From: a virus | Length of the DNA stretch: 23,182 nt | Virus record (IMG/VR): IMGVR_UViG_3300021425_002125 | Coordinates: 1-23,182 of that record | Reading direction: 5' to 3' (one strand) | In this document: one piece after another, positions 6,387 to 16,200 of the stretch | Layout of the letters: each line of letters opens with the position of its first letter | How positions within the stretch are numbered: the first letter of the stretch is position 1 | Position numbers and translations under genes: made by a program | Notes under the pieces: generated by a model | Seen by the model: the letters and a program-made list of their open reading frames with translations, nothing else | Told to the model about the DNA's origin: nothing | Databases searched by the model: none

Positions 6387-8069
6387 GTGGCTGGATTTAA
6401 ACTTACAACATTTAGTGGATTAAACGAAAAAATTGCACCTAGGTTATTACCCGAGGATGTAGCACAAAGCACTGAGAATGCTTTTTTAGATAGAGGCAGA
6501 TTAGAGGCTTTACCTCAAGATGTTAATGATGCATCAGAGTCAGGTCCCACGCACCCAGCATCACATATAACCACATCCACTAAAACAATATTTAAAGCAA
6601 CAGATAATGAGTGGTTTACCTTTAATGATGACGTTAATGTTATTAAAAGCCCAATCAAGGAAGATGCATTTAGTAGGTTTTACTTTACAGGGGTAAGCGG
6701 ATCTTCTGGCTTTCCAAGAATGGTGGATGCCTCAAATGGTATAACTGGATCAGGTCCTTATCCTGTAACATCCTACAGACTAGGCTTACCTATCCCCGCC
6801 GCATTTACAGCTGCACCGTCAGTCAATAATGCAACAGCAGCAGACGGAGCTGCTATATCTTCTAGAGCATATCTTTATACAGAAATAACTGCATTTGGTG
6901 AAGAGGGTCCGCCCAGTGCTGTTAGAGCTATAGATATTGTGGATGCCTCTGATGGAGCCACAGTAACTATATCACTACCAGCAGCTACAAGCGGAACTTA
7001 TAATATCTCTAAAAGAAGAATATATAGAACAGATATAAATGGTGTATTTAGGTTTGTTAAAGATGTTACTGGAACCTCTGCTGGAACAACAACAGAGGCA
7101 GTGCTAGACGCCTCTCTCGGGGAAGAAATAGAATCAACAGATAATCTTGCACCACCAGATGATACCTCAGCAGATCACCCAGATGGACCTATGTTTGGTA
7201 TCACTACTATGCCCAATGGTATAACAGCAGGATTTAGTGGTAACACTTTGCTTTTTAGTGAAGCCTTTTTGCCACACTCTTATCCACTAGCCAATCAATT
7301 AACAACCTCAACAGACATAGTTGCTATAGCATCTATAGCATCTGGTTTACTAGTAACAACAAACGGAAAGCCACTTATTGCATCAGGCACAGATCCAAGT
7401 GCCATGGCTATGGTAGAGATAGACGCAAACCTTCCATGTGCTAATAAAAGATCTCTTGTTGATATGGGAGAGTACGCAATATATTCATCACCAGACGGTC
7501 TAGTATTAGCTTCTAATTCAGGAATACAACTTATTACACAACAGATATTTACCAGAGATCAGTGGCAGGATTACTACCCTTCTAACGTAGAGGGTTATGA
7601 GTATGAGGGAAAGTATCTTGGATTTACTTGGGATGGTTCAGATGTAAATACTAAAAAGGGTTTTATCTTTGATCCAAGGGGTGGCAAGAATGCTTTTGTA
7701 GATTTAGATTTTTATGCCCATGCTGGTTACAACGATAGAGAAAACGATGAGCTTTATTTGGTTATTGGTGGAGTTCTAAAAAAGTTCGGCAGATCAAGCA
7801 GTAAAAGAACTTATACATGGAAATCAAAAGAGTTTTATACCAATAGACCCATATCACCAGGTGTAGCAAAAGTAAGTGCTGACTCTTATAACAGTTTAAC
7901 TTTTAAACTTTATGCTGATGGTGTTTTGAAACATACTCAAACAGTTACTAGTAACAATATATTTAGATTACCTGGAGGGTATAGAACAAAATCCTTTCAT
8001 ATTATTTTAGAAGGAACAGACCCAGTCAACGAGGTTTGCGTATATGAAAGTCCCCAGGAGATAACCTAA
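6387..8069 (+). CDS. Virion structural (tail/DNA-stabilisation-like) protein
   Basis: A GTG start one base after the nuclease stop gives 560 residues. The N-terminus (Leu-Leu-Pro-Glu-Asp-Val-Ala-Gln followed by Asp-x-Gly-Arg-Leu) is typical of a family of virion proteins common in marine podoviruses and loosely resembling head-to-tail stabilisation proteins. The rest is beta-rich, with an Ala/Thr-rich immunoglobulin- or FN3-like stretch (about 145-250) and repeated short strands in the C-terminal half that may form a propeller. The stop overlaps the tail-fibre start (TAATG). The structural role is well supported by context; the exact position in the virion is inferred. Confidence 0.7.
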   Translation: MAGFKLTTFSGLNEKIAPRLLPEDVAQSTENAFLDRGRLEALPQDVNDASESGPTHPASHITTSTKTIFKATDNEWFTFNDDVNVIKSPIKEDAFSRFYFTGVSGSSGFPRMVDASNGITGSGPYPVTSYRLGLPIPAAFTAAPSVNNATAADGAAISSRAYLYTEITAFGEEGPPSAVRAIDIVDASDGATVTISLPAATSGTYNISKRRIYRTDINGVFRFVKDVTGTSAGTTTEAVLDASLGEEIESTDNLAPPDDTSADHPDGPMFGITTMPNGITAGFSGNTLLFSEAFLPHSYPLANQLTTSTDIVAIASIASGLLVTTNGKPLIASGTDPSAMAMVEIDANLPCANKRSLVDMGEYAIYSSPDGLVLASNSGIQLITQQIFTRDQWQDYYPSNVEGYEYEGKYLGFTWDGSDVNTKKGFIFDPRGGKNAFVDLDFYAHAGYNDRENDELYLVIGGVLKKFGRSSSKRTYTWKSKEFYTNRPISPGVAKVSADSYNSLTFKLYADGVLKHTQTVTSNNIFRLPGGYRTKSFHIILEGTDPVNEVCVYESPQEIT

Positions 8070-9313
8070 TGGCTAAAGCCAGAGGAACCTTTGTTGTACC
8101 TAGAGCTTTTGATCATGAAGGAAAAAGATTTGCCTCTAATGTAAATGAGTCTATTGCACAGCTTAAAGGAGAGATAGGAAATCCTCTTGATGCGGCTGTA
8201 ACCTTTAGGGATCTTATTGATAAAGGTATTGTAAAACGCGATATAAGAATTAGTGGAACAGGTTCTGTTGTTGGTGGAAGCTCAACCAACGTGATTATTG
8301 GGGATGAGGAAGTTTTAGATACTCCACCAGTACCAACTGGACTTAATGCCACAGGTGCTTTTCAAAATATAGTTTTAGACTGGGATAATAAAAATTTTGT
8401 AGGCTTTTCTCATGCTGAAATATGGTCTGCAACCTCTAATAATTTTGCAAACAGATCTTTTGTTGGACAGACTACTGCCAATGTTTTTAATCATCAAGTA
8501 GGAACTAATCAAACAAGATATTATTGGATACGTTTTGTTAACACTCAAGACACTCCAGGACCCTTTAATTCAACAACAGGAACATCAGCAAGTACTGCAT
8601 TAATAAATACAGCAGACATTAATGATGGTGCTATATCTTCTGTAAAGATACTTGATGGTGCTATCTTAAATGCAAAGATAGGCACAGCAGCTATAGACAG
8701 TGCAAAGATAGCAGATGCTGCAATTACTTCAGCCAAGATAGCTGACGCTAATATAACCAACGCTAAGATAGCTGATGCAACCATTACAAACGCTAAGATT
8801 AGCGACCTCAATGCTACAAAAATAAACGCTGGTCAGCTTGATTCTGCAAGAATTAATGTTGATACTTTGAATGTAAAACATTTTGATAATGTTAGTACAG
8901 ATATAAAATCACATACAGGAGCCTTTGTACCGCTTTTAAGATACGGTTCAGCTATAAGAGGTAGTGGCGGAAACACTACATACACAGGATCCAATGCGTC
9001 CTTTGTGCCAGTAACTATTACTCAGGTTAGAAATAATGCTTCTTACTCTGTAGTTTTGTCTGCCGTGCTAGGTAATGTTAATGGTGGTAAAGTTCAATAT
9101 TCTCTAAATAACTCTACGTGGATAACCGCCTCGGGAGGAGAGGCTAATATTTATTGGAGTGCGGGTACATATCGTGGATACACCTACACGTATCAGGGAC
9201 AGATAACAAATATGACGACCTCGCAGAGTACTGTGTATTGGAGGGTTTACTTTTCTGGAACTTATAATCATACACACATGCAATTGCACGTTACAATGGA
9301 TAACACAACCTAA
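8069..9313 (+). CDS. Tail fibre / receptor-binding protein
   Basis: The product has 414 residues: a conserved N-terminal attachment region (1-85), an FN3-like domain (about 88-175; Pro-Pro-Val-Pro-Thr-Gly-Leu, Tyr-Tyr-Trp-Ile-Arg), a decapeptide repeat shaft (about 190-248; Ala-Lys-Ile-Ala-Asp-Ala-x-Ile-Thr-Asn) and a C-terminal tip (about 285-414) rich in Tyr, Trp, Thr and Asn. This is the plan of gpJ-like or short tail fibres, with the tip binding the host receptor. The DNA of the tip is clearly richer in G+C than the shaft, about 47% against about 32% in sampled lines. A tail-fibre chaperone follows directly (TAATG), which supports the call. Confidence 0.82.
   Translation: MAKARGTFVVPRAFDHEGKRFASNVNESIAQLKGEIGNPLDAAVTFRDLIDKGIVKRDIRISGTGSVVGGSSTNVIIGDEEVLDTPPVPTGLNATGAFQNIVLDWDNKNFVGFSHAEIWSATSNNFANRSFVGQTTANVFNHQVGTNQTRYYWIRFVNTQDTPGPFNSTTGTSASTALINTADINDGAISSVKILDGAILNAKIGTAAIDSAKIADAAITSAKIADANITNAKIADATITNAKISDLNATKINAGQLDSARINVDTLNVKHFDNVSTDIKSHTGAFVPLLRYGSAIRGSGGNTTYTGSNASFVPVTITQVRNNASYSVVLSAVLGNVNGGKVQYSLNNSTWITASGGEANIYWSAGTYRGYTYTYQGQITNMTTSQSTVYWRVYFSGTYNHTHMQLHVTMDNTT
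8641..8820 (+). repeat. Six tandem 30-bp repeats in tail-fibre shaft
   Basis: Six units with exactly 30-bp period are marked by AAGATA or AAGATT at 8645, 8675, 8705, 8735, 8765 and 8795. Each encodes a decapeptide like Ala-Lys-Ile-Ala-Asp-Ala-x-Ile-Thr-Asn. Units vary at third positions, so the repeat is kept for protein structure (fibre shaft) but could still recombine to change shaft length. Confidence 0.9.
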
Positions 9314-9681
9314 TGAAACACTTTACTATATATAAAACAGAGACTGGTATTATTGAATCTGTAATTAGCTCTGATTGCGAAGTTGATGATATTTTGGTTG
9401 GCTCGGATGAAACTATTGTAGAGGGATATTATTCACCATCAAGTATAAAGTTTGTTGACGGCAGCCCAGTTAATGTGTCGGTTGATTTTTGGGATGATGT
9501 GAGATCACAAAGAAACATTCTTTTGCAAAACTCAGACTGGACGCAAATGTCTGACAGCCCCTTATCAGATTCTAAAAAAACAGAGTGGGCAAATTATAGA
9601 CAATCTCTAAGAGATTTACCCAGCTCACAGCACGAAGCGGAGAACTTAGATAGTGTTGCTTTCCCTACAGAGCCTTCTTAA
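9313..9681 (+). CDS. Tail-fibre assembly chaperone
   Basis: The protein has 122 residues. The C-terminal half carries the family signature: Arg-Asn-x-Leu-Leu-x-x-Ser-Asp-Trp-Thr-Gln (about 76-87), Asp-Ser-Pro-Leu-Ser-Asp, Lys-x-x-Trp-x-x-Tyr-Arg-Gln-x-Leu-Arg-Asp-Leu-Pro and a final Phe-Pro-Thr-Glu-Pro. This is the phage tail assembly chaperone type found beside tail fibres, where it helps fibre folding or attachment. The N-terminal half (1-65) is variable in such proteins. The start overlaps the fibre stop as TAATG, indicating coupled translation. Confidence 0.85.
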   Translation: MKHFTIYKTETGIIESVISSDCEVDDILVGSDETIVEGYYSPSSIKFVDGSPVNVSVDFWDDVRSQRNILLQNSDWTQMSDSPLSDSKKTEWANYRQSLRDLPSSQHEAENLDSVAFPTEPS

Positions 9682-9725
9682 TTAGTAATATAATGCTACA
9701 TTATTATATAATTTAATGGTATCTT
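9682..9725 (+). promoter_or_regulatory. AT-rich gap with -10-like boxes and a small hairpin
   Basis: This is the only real gap within the late gene run. It holds two TATAAT boxes (9689-9694, 9707-9712) and a short inverted repeat, ATAATG (9690-9695) and CATTAT (9699-9704), with a three-base loop. No good -35 box and no T-tract are visible, so it could be a weak late promoter or a processing site. The following gene has no clear ribosome-binding site. Confidence 0.3.
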
Positions 9726-10139
9726 ATGGATAAAATGCTATCACAAGTAGATGTTAGAGTTTATTGGGATCATATAGAACCTGGTTTGCGGGAAATAAAA
9801 AAAGAAGCAAAACCAGAATGGAGACCAGAAGACATATACTCAGCACTAGTAAATGGGGTAGCAGAGCTTTATGTAGATATAGAGCAAGACCCATGTGAGA
9901 GCTTTATTATTCTACAAGTAAAGCCTAGTATTTTTAAGCCCACGCAATCATTGTTAATTTGGGTGGCTTATGATAAAAGAGAAAATGCTAATGGCAAATA
10001 CATGGAGTATATTGAACATATGGCTGAAAAAAGAGGATGTAACAAAGTAGAGTTTTGGACACCCTGGAAAGGATTAGCAGATGTCTTGTCTCATATCGGT
10101 TATGAAACAAAACAATACATAGTGGAGAAAAAAATATAA
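9726..10139 (+). CDS. GNAT-fold-like phage protein
   Basis: The product has 137 residues. A helical N-terminus is followed by Glu-Leu-Tyr-Val-Asp, then strand-like stretches (Ser-Phe-Ile-Ile-Leu-Gln and Ser-Leu-Leu-Ile-Trp-Val-Ala-Tyr) and a C-terminal Gly-Tyr-Glu-Thr, a layout that recalls GNAT acetyltransferases. The usual acetyl-CoA loop (Arg/Gln-x-x-Gly-x-Gly/Ala) is not clear; Lys-Arg-Glu-Asn-Ala-Asn-Gly-Lys stands at that place. Comparable proteins sit before the internal virion genes of T7-like marine phages. Function is unproven and it may be non-catalytic. The stop overlaps the next start (TAATG). Confidence 0.5.
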   Translation: MDKMLSQVDVRVYWDHIEPGLREIKKEAKPEWRPEDIYSALVNGVAELYVDIEQDPCESFIILQVKPSIFKPTQSLLIWVAYDKRENANGKYMEYIEHMAEKRGCNKVEFWTPWKGLADVLSHIGYETKQYIVEKKI

Positions 10140-10714
10140 TGTCAGGCGGCGGCGGATCAACAGAAATTAAAGACACACCACAACAAAAAGCATTAGCTTC
10201 AATTGCTGCACAAAGATTTAATCTTTATCAACAATATTATGTGCCTTTGGAAAATCAATATATATCAGAAGTACAAAATCTTACATCTGTTGGTAAATTT
10301 AAAGATGTGGAAGGAGTAGTTTCAGCATCTTTAAATCCAGAATTTCAAAATGCTAGAAAAATGGTATCTAATAATTTAATGCAACAAAATGTTGATCCTG
10401 GTAGTGGTAAATTTCAATCAGCAATGTCAAGTATCTCACAAGCACAAGGACGAGGCATGGGCTTGGGGGTTGCAAGTGGCTTGTCAGGACAAGTAGATAG
10501 ATACTATCAAGGTATGCAAAATATTGTAGCCATGGGTCAAGGTCAGGCGGGACAAGCAATGTCAGGTCTTGGAGATATAGCTCAGTACTCTGGTCAGGTT
10601 GCAAGAGCTCAAGCACAAGGAGATATGTCAGAATATATGGGTAGACAAGAAATGGCTGGAACTGCTTTGGGAACAGGTTTAGGTATTTACGGAACATTTG
10701 GAAAAATGGGTTAA
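10139..10714 (+). CDS. Internal virion protein (T7 gp14-like)
   Basis: The 191-residue protein starts Met-Ser-Gly-Gly-Gly-Gly-Ser, a glycine-rich opening common in this protein type. It is largely helical, with many Gln, Ala and Gly and repeated Gly-Gln-Ala or Gly-Gln-Gly motifs in the C-terminal half (about 100-165). It ends in a Gly-rich stretch with membrane-like character. Position before two more small Gln/Gly-rich proteins and two very large ones matches the ejection-protein block of T7-like phages, whose gp14 forms a channel in the outer membrane during DNA entry. Equivalence is inferred from context and composition. Confidence 0.6.
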   Translation: MSGGGGSTEIKDTPQQKALASIAAQRFNLYQQYYVPLENQYISEVQNLTSVGKFKDVEGVVSASLNPEFQNARKMVSNNLMQQNVDPGSGKFQSAMSSISQAQGRGMGLGVASGLSGQVDRYYQGMQNIVAMGQGQAGQAMSGLGDIAQYSGQVARAQAQGDMSEYMGRQEMAGTALGTGLGIYGTFGKMG

Positions 10715-10718
10715 AAAT

Positions 10719-11210
10719 ATGTACGGACTATTTGAAAATAACGAAATGGATCTTAGAAACCTTACAATGAATGGATTTAACTATGGTGGCAATAATAATT
10801 ATGTAAATCCTTTTAGAAGTGGAGATCAAGGTGCACAAGAAACATTAGCAGATTTATACGAGGCTGAATTTCAAGATTATTTAAATAGATTTTTTCCCGT
10901 AGAACAAGACCTTATTCAACAAATGACTACGGGCTTTGAACAATTACAACAAGAAGAAATTAGTAGAGCACAAGAGGCGGTAGCAAGACAATATAGTAGT
11001 GCCAGGGGTCAGCAAAAAAGAAGAATGCAGGGTTACGGGTTAGATTTAAGACCTGAGACACAGTCAGATTTTCAAAGATCAGAAACTTCAGCACTGGTTG
11101 CAGCAAGAAACTTTGCAAGGGAAAGGGCGGAGCAAAGAAGGCTTGACATAACATCAGGCGGACTGGGCAGTGGAATGACAAGCAAATCATTAATAACACA
11201 AGGAGCGTAA
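10719..11210 (+). CDS. Internal virion protein, Gln/Arg-rich
   Basis: I prefer the ATG at 10719, four bases after the previous stop, over the TTG at 10698; it gives 163 residues. The N-terminus is Asn/Gly-rich. The middle and C-terminus are helical and rich in Gln, Glu and Arg (about 45-140) with likely coiled-coil character, and the end is Gly/Ser-rich. It matches no family that I can name. It lies in the ejection-protein block and is probably a virion component. Confidence 0.6.
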   Translation: MYGLFENNEMDLRNLTMNGFNYGGNNNYVNPFRSGDQGAQETLADLYEAEFQDYLNRFFPVEQDLIQQMTTGFEQLQQEEISRAQEAVARQYSSARGQQKRRMQGYGLDLRPETQSDFQRSETSALVAARNFARERAEQRRLDITSGGLGSGMTSKSLITQGA

Positions 11211-11212
11211 CA

Positions 11213-11491
11213 ATGGCAAGTGGATTAGGATTGATTGGTGCTGGTCTTAAGACAAAGGAGCAAGCATTTAAGGGTTTAAATGTTGCAGCCTCAGAAGAGG
11301 CGAGAAATACAGCAATGCAAAAACAATTAGAGGGACAAATGGCAGCTGCCGAGATGAGTCAGGCAGCAACACTAACTTCTGCTGGTGGAATGGCTGGTGC
11401 ATATGCAGGTGCAAAAGCTGGAGCTGGAGCAGGTCCTGTGGGTGCACTTATAGGTGCAACTGTGGGTTTTTTATTTAGTAAAATAATATGA
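11213..11491 (+). CDS. Small Ala/Gly-rich virion protein
   Basis: The product has 92 residues. Residues 20-50 form an Ala/Gln-rich helix. Residues 56-92 are a glycine-zipper-like hydrophobic segment (Gly-Ala-Tyr-Ala-Gly-Ala-Lys-Ala-Gly-Ala-Gly, then Gly-Ala-Leu-Ile-Gly-Ala) ending Phe-Leu-Phe-Ser-Lys. Such segments insert into membranes, which fits a minor ejection protein. It overlaps the next gene by four bases (ATGA). Confidence 0.65.
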   Translation: MASGLGLIGAGLKTKEQAFKGLNVAASEEARNTAMQKQLEGQMAAAEMSQAATLTSAGGMAGAYAGAKAGAGAGPVGALIGATVGFLFSKII

Positions 11492-13200
11492 GTTTTTCAA
11501 GAGGATTTAGTAGTGGGTACTCTGCTATATTAGATGGCAGACGATTAGCTTTGCAAGAGCAAGAAGCTGAAAGAATACGTAAAAGAGACGAAAGAGCAGC
11601 CAAGATAGAAGAGGAAAGGTTGTCTATAAGTAAAGAAGAAAGCAAGAGACAAGAAAAAAGACTTGAGCTCTCCGAAGATGAAACTTTTGGTTTTTACACT
11701 GACTCCACTGGGGCAAGAGTAACAAAAGATAATGCTTTCTTTGAAAACGAAAGCGGTGAAATCGTGCAAAAACAAGGGATTAAATTCAATCCAGGAACGG
11801 CACAATACAGATCAGAACTTGTTAGTGACTTAAAGTATAAAAACTCACCAGAGTTTAGAGCAATGGGCAAGCGTCAAACCCAATCTGATATAGAAAGTCA
11901 AGAATTACAAAATACAGCAGATCGTTTAGGATTAAACATAAGACTTCAGACAAATGAAGGAGCATCTTTACTTGGTTTTTGGAATGAGTTTGATCCTATA
12001 GTTAATGACCCCGAGGGTTGGTCAAAAAGATCAGATGTAGAAAATGACCTTTTTGAGCAGAGAATTGCTGCTCTTGCATATCAACATGAAAAAATTTATG
12101 GCAACAATCCTTTAGAAGTTATGGCGGAAAAACATATACCAGGATATCAAACTGCAGCGGATTTACAGGGAGTTATACAAAAAAATCCTGATGCAGCTAC
12201 AAATATAAACTTAGAAGATTATGGCTCGGGCTTAGATAGTTTGTTTGCGTTGCAAACTAAAAAACATATTGGTAAAAAATTTAAAAGCAATAATGTTGAA
12301 GGAACAGTTATAGGATTAAGTTTGAACTTAAAAGAATACGATATAGACGCACAAAATAACTCTGTAATTTTAAATGCTAATTACGAGGTTGAAAAGAAAG
12401 ATGGTAGTGTGGTAACAGTGCCAGGGGTTTTAAATGATACTAACAGAGAAATTATAAGACCTGACTTGGCAAAAAGTGATGATGTTGCTTTTTCCTTAAC
12501 AGACCTAATAGACTTTACAGCAGCTGGCGGAGCTATGCTTGGTCTCATGGTAGACCCAAAATATGCACCTATGTTTACAAGTGCAAAGGGTGCAGCCAAA
12601 AAACAAGCTATGATGTACCCAGCATCTAATTATGGAGATTTTAAAAAGATAGATGTAGATGCAGCAAAAGCTTTTAATCAACAGTCTGTAAAAATAAGCA
12701 AAGACTTTAAGCTAGGAGATATAGAGGGATCTTATGGAGAGCTTTTTGGTAGTTCTAAATCAAACATAGGTTTAGAGCTGACAATCATAGAAGACATGAA
12801 AAATAATTTGCCGTATGTAAACAGGCTCTTAGAGGAAACTGATGAAGATGGCTATGATGGTTTTAGAATTAAAAGAGATGAGAACGGAGATCTTTTGCCT
12901 ATTTGGAAGTTGAAAACAATTGCAATGAAAAGCCAAGAACAAATACGAAATGAAATGCTTGATGGCTCCACAAACATGTTTGCTAAAAATAGTATAAATA
13001 AAAAGACCTTTACATTTGACAAACTAGACCAGGATCTTACAAATCAAATGAGCATGGATGAATTGGAAGATAATCTTGACAAGATAAAGCCTGGGCTTTT
13101 TGGTGAGTTAAAGTCTATATTGGAAGAGGCTGGTATAGAACCTACGACAGATGAAATTTTAGACTATGCAAAAGAACTCGAGATAGGCGGTTTAATTTAA
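11488..13200 (+). CDS. Large internal virion protein with N-terminal coiled coil
   Basis: The product has 570 residues. After a short Gly/Ser-rich start, residues about 16-66 form a strongly charged coiled coil rich in Glu, Arg and Lys. The rest is mixed alpha/beta with no catalytic motif that I recognise. It stands between the small ejection proteins and the 1684-residue protein, the position of gp15 in T7-like phages, whose product joins gp16 in the channel that carries DNA across the periplasm. It has no signal peptide. The gp15-like role is inferred from position; there is no clear sequence match. Confidence 0.6.
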   Translation: MSFSRGFSSGYSAILDGRRLALQEQEAERIRKRDERAAKIEEERLSISKEESKRQEKRLELSEDETFGFYTDSTGARVTKDNAFFENESGEIVQKQGIKFNPGTAQYRSELVSDLKYKNSPEFRAMGKRQTQSDIESQELQNTADRLGLNIRLQTNEGASLLGFWNEFDPIVNDPEGWSKRSDVENDLFEQRIAALAYQHEKIYGNNPLEVMAEKHIPGYQTAADLQGVIQKNPDAATNINLEDYGSGLDSLFALQTKKHIGKKFKSNNVEGTVIGLSLNLKEYDIDAQNNSVILNANYEVEKKDGSVVTVPGVLNDTNREIIRPDLAKSDDVAFSLTDLIDFTAAGGAMLGLMVDPKYAPMFTSAKGAAKKQAMMYPASNYGDFKKIDVDAAKAFNQQSVKISKDFKLGDIEGSYGELFGSSKSNIGLELTIIEDMKNNLPYVNRLLEETDEDGYDGFRIKRDENGDLLPIWKLKTIAMKSQEQIRNEMLDGSTNMFAKNSINKKTFTFDKLDQDLTNQMSMDELEDNLDKIKPGLFGELKSILEEAGIEPTTDEILDYAKELEIGGLI

Positions 13201-13215
13201 AAAAGGATACATGGT

Positions 13216-16200
13216 GTGGCAGATCAAAAACTTATTGAAAGATATAAACAAAAGCAACAGGAGCTTAACGAGCAAAGCCCTGAAAATCCTTTAATCGAAG
13301 CATATAAACAAAAACAACAACAAACTCCAAGTAGGAGTCTTTGGGGCTACACAAAGGCATACCTAGACGCGGGTGCAAGCACCGCCTGGACAAATGCATC
13401 TACGGCTCTTAGCACAAACTTGTTAGAGGGTGAGTTTGCAAAAATTGATGTTGCAAAAGGTAAATATGGCTTTGGTGACATGGTATATGACATGACCAAA
13501 AGCGTTCTATCAAAAGGTGTTAGAGGTATTTTTGACCCAGCCGACATTGTCACAGGCAAAAGCCCATACTCTAAATACTATAAAAGCAACAAAGTGAGAC
13601 ACGCAGAATCTTATGCTAAAGATGAGCAATACAGACAACAAGTAAATGAGATGGAGAAACGAGTTTTAGATGTATTTGATAAAAGAGTATTAGCAAAACA
13701 AAGAAGATTACAAAAAAAATTCGAAGAAAAAGGATACAACGATTTAAGCGAAGGTGCTATTAGCGGTATATCTTCAACTATGCAATTTATACCCGCAGCC
13801 ATTGCAACTTTTGCTACAAGAAGCCCAAAAGTTTTAGAAGGATATATAGGGTTAATGAGTTTGCAATCAAAAGGGACATCTTTTGCAGACTCTATAAGTA
13901 ACGGGGCTGATTATTCACAAGCAATGTCTAACTCTAATATGAATGGATTAATTGAGGGAGCCCTGGGAAGAGTAGGCTTTGGTCCTAATTCAAAGTTTAT
14001 GAAAGAGTTTGTGTCTAAAAATGATGGTGCCTTTAAAAGAATGGGCAAACAGGCGTTCCCAAGTCTTGCTTTAGAGTTGGGTGCGGAAAATGCAACTACT
14101 ATTCTACAAGAAACATCCACAGTCATGCATGACATACAAAGCGAGCTTAAGATAGCTTTAGATAACCAGGATAATCCGCAATACAAAGGTCCGTCTGTTG
14201 GAGAACTTTTGACTGATTACATCGCAACAACATCTTTAGCAACTGTTGTTGGTGTTGGTGGAACGATTGGTGTGACGGGATCAATAAAATATACAGGCGA
14301 CACTTTAGGCAAACTCGCTGAAGCGGGAATAAAAAAAGGCGATGAATACATTAAAGCACATCAGAAAGTGGTTTCTAATGTAACAAAGTCTAATGCAGTT
14401 TTAGATAAGTTTACACTTGATACAGCAGATCAAGAAAACTTTAATGAGTTTGCTAATAATGAAGATTTGGCTGAACATATAGCAAGAGAAATAGTTGTGC
14501 TTGATTTAGATAACTATAAACCTACAAAAAGAAAAGTTAAGTTCCCAAGAATGGACAGACCTGTAAAAGCTAGAAGCGTTTTAAACAGAGCTATCTCTAA
14601 AGATTTTTACAAGCTTGCTGAATTAAAATATGCAATTGGTGGTCAGATACCCAAAAACTATTATTCAAAAACTGGTGCAAAAGATTTTGATGAGTTACAA
14701 GTTCTTTTTGAAGAAGAGGGATTTTTAAATCCTGACAGAATTATGCAAATGAACTCTAACAAGCCAGATGTAAACAAAGAACAAGAGATTATGGATTTAA
14801 TTTCTAAAAATCCTGAAAACATAGCATCAATAGAAAATCGTGGAGGATTTGAAAATCAATATGATTTAGCTATGATTGATTTTCTTAGACAGCAAGAAGC
14901 TCCAGTACAAGAGAAAAAGATACAGTCACAAAACAGACTTAAAAAAGATGATGTAGCTGAATCTTTAGATAGATTGATTGAAAGGGGTGAGGTTGTTGAA
15001 GATGCAAATGGATTCAGATTATCTGACAGTAGAGATGCAGATTTTGTACCTTTAGATCAACCAACAGAACCAGTAACTTTAGAAGACTTACAAGAAGTAA
15101 CCCCTGACTTTACCCAAGAAGAGCAAGCTCAAACAGAAGAAGATATAAGATCAGGAAAATTGCAAAAAATATTATTAGCTAAAAAAAGACCCAAAAAGAA
15201 AAACAATGTAATAGATGACCCAGATCCAATGAACTCATTTGATTATAATGACCTAGGATCTTTTTTAAATATAGCAGAAAGAATTTCAATAAAATACGCA
15301 GACACTTTTTCACACTTAAGAAAAATTGAAGGAGGTTTGCTTGAGGCACATGGCTTTGAAGGGGTCGAGGATCAATTCAAAAAAGCTGGAATAGATCCTA
15401 ACAAAAAAGATTGGAGACCAAGCTTGCAAGCAGATATATTCCAAGGTCCAGTTGTAGAAGTTCAGAAAAAAATAGAATCAGATATAGTGCCAAAGATGGC
15501 AAAGCATATTGAAAAAAGCAAGCTAGATTTAGAAACATTCAGTCATTTTTTATTAAACCTACATGCGACTGAGAGAAATAGTTATATAAAGACTACGAAT
15601 CAAGAGGAGCTCGCCAAACTAAATGCAAGCAAAGATCAAACAGCAAAAGATATAAAAAGAATTTCAAAATTAAAAGAGAAGATAGAAAAAGAATCAGGGT
15701 CAGGAATAACCAATGAAGATGCAAAAGACAAGCTTAAAGAATATGGTATTGAGCTTATGCAGGATGGCAAGGCTATTGCTTTTAATGAACAGGGCAAGAA
15801 TCTGTTATTTGGATACGAAAGTTTTATAAGACCTATGCTTGACATTAAAAGAAACGCTTACAAAGAGGCGGGTCTTGTCAAAGAAGATCTTGTAGACGAC
15901 TGGAATGATAGATATAAATACTATGTACCATTAAAAGGAATAGCAGAAGATACATTGAACTTAAATGGAGTTTCTCGGGAAAGAAAAATATCAACCAGCG
16001 GTATGATTAATAAACAGTTAGGAGTACCAAGAAACATAGAAAAGGCTGCAAAAGGCAGGAGCTCTGTAGCAGCAGATCCAATTGCACAAACAATATCTGA
16101 TGCATTGTCAGCAACAATATATCAGCAAAAAAATAATGTTTACAAAGCTGGAGGAGAGCTTGCACTTGCATACCCACAATCTGAGTTATGGGATGTAAAG

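Noticed and set aside
8545-8811. Minus-strand Ala/Ile-rich frame opposite the tail-fibre repeats
   Set aside because: Its repeats are just the reverse complement of the 30-base shaft repeats.
8641-8820. CRISPR-like array
   Set aside because: The 30-base units are contiguous, in frame and coding, without spacers.
10368-10697. 109-codon minus-strand frame opposite the gp14-like gene
   Set aside because: Leu/Tyr/Gln-rich product typical of the complement of a Gln/Gly-rich gene; no other support.
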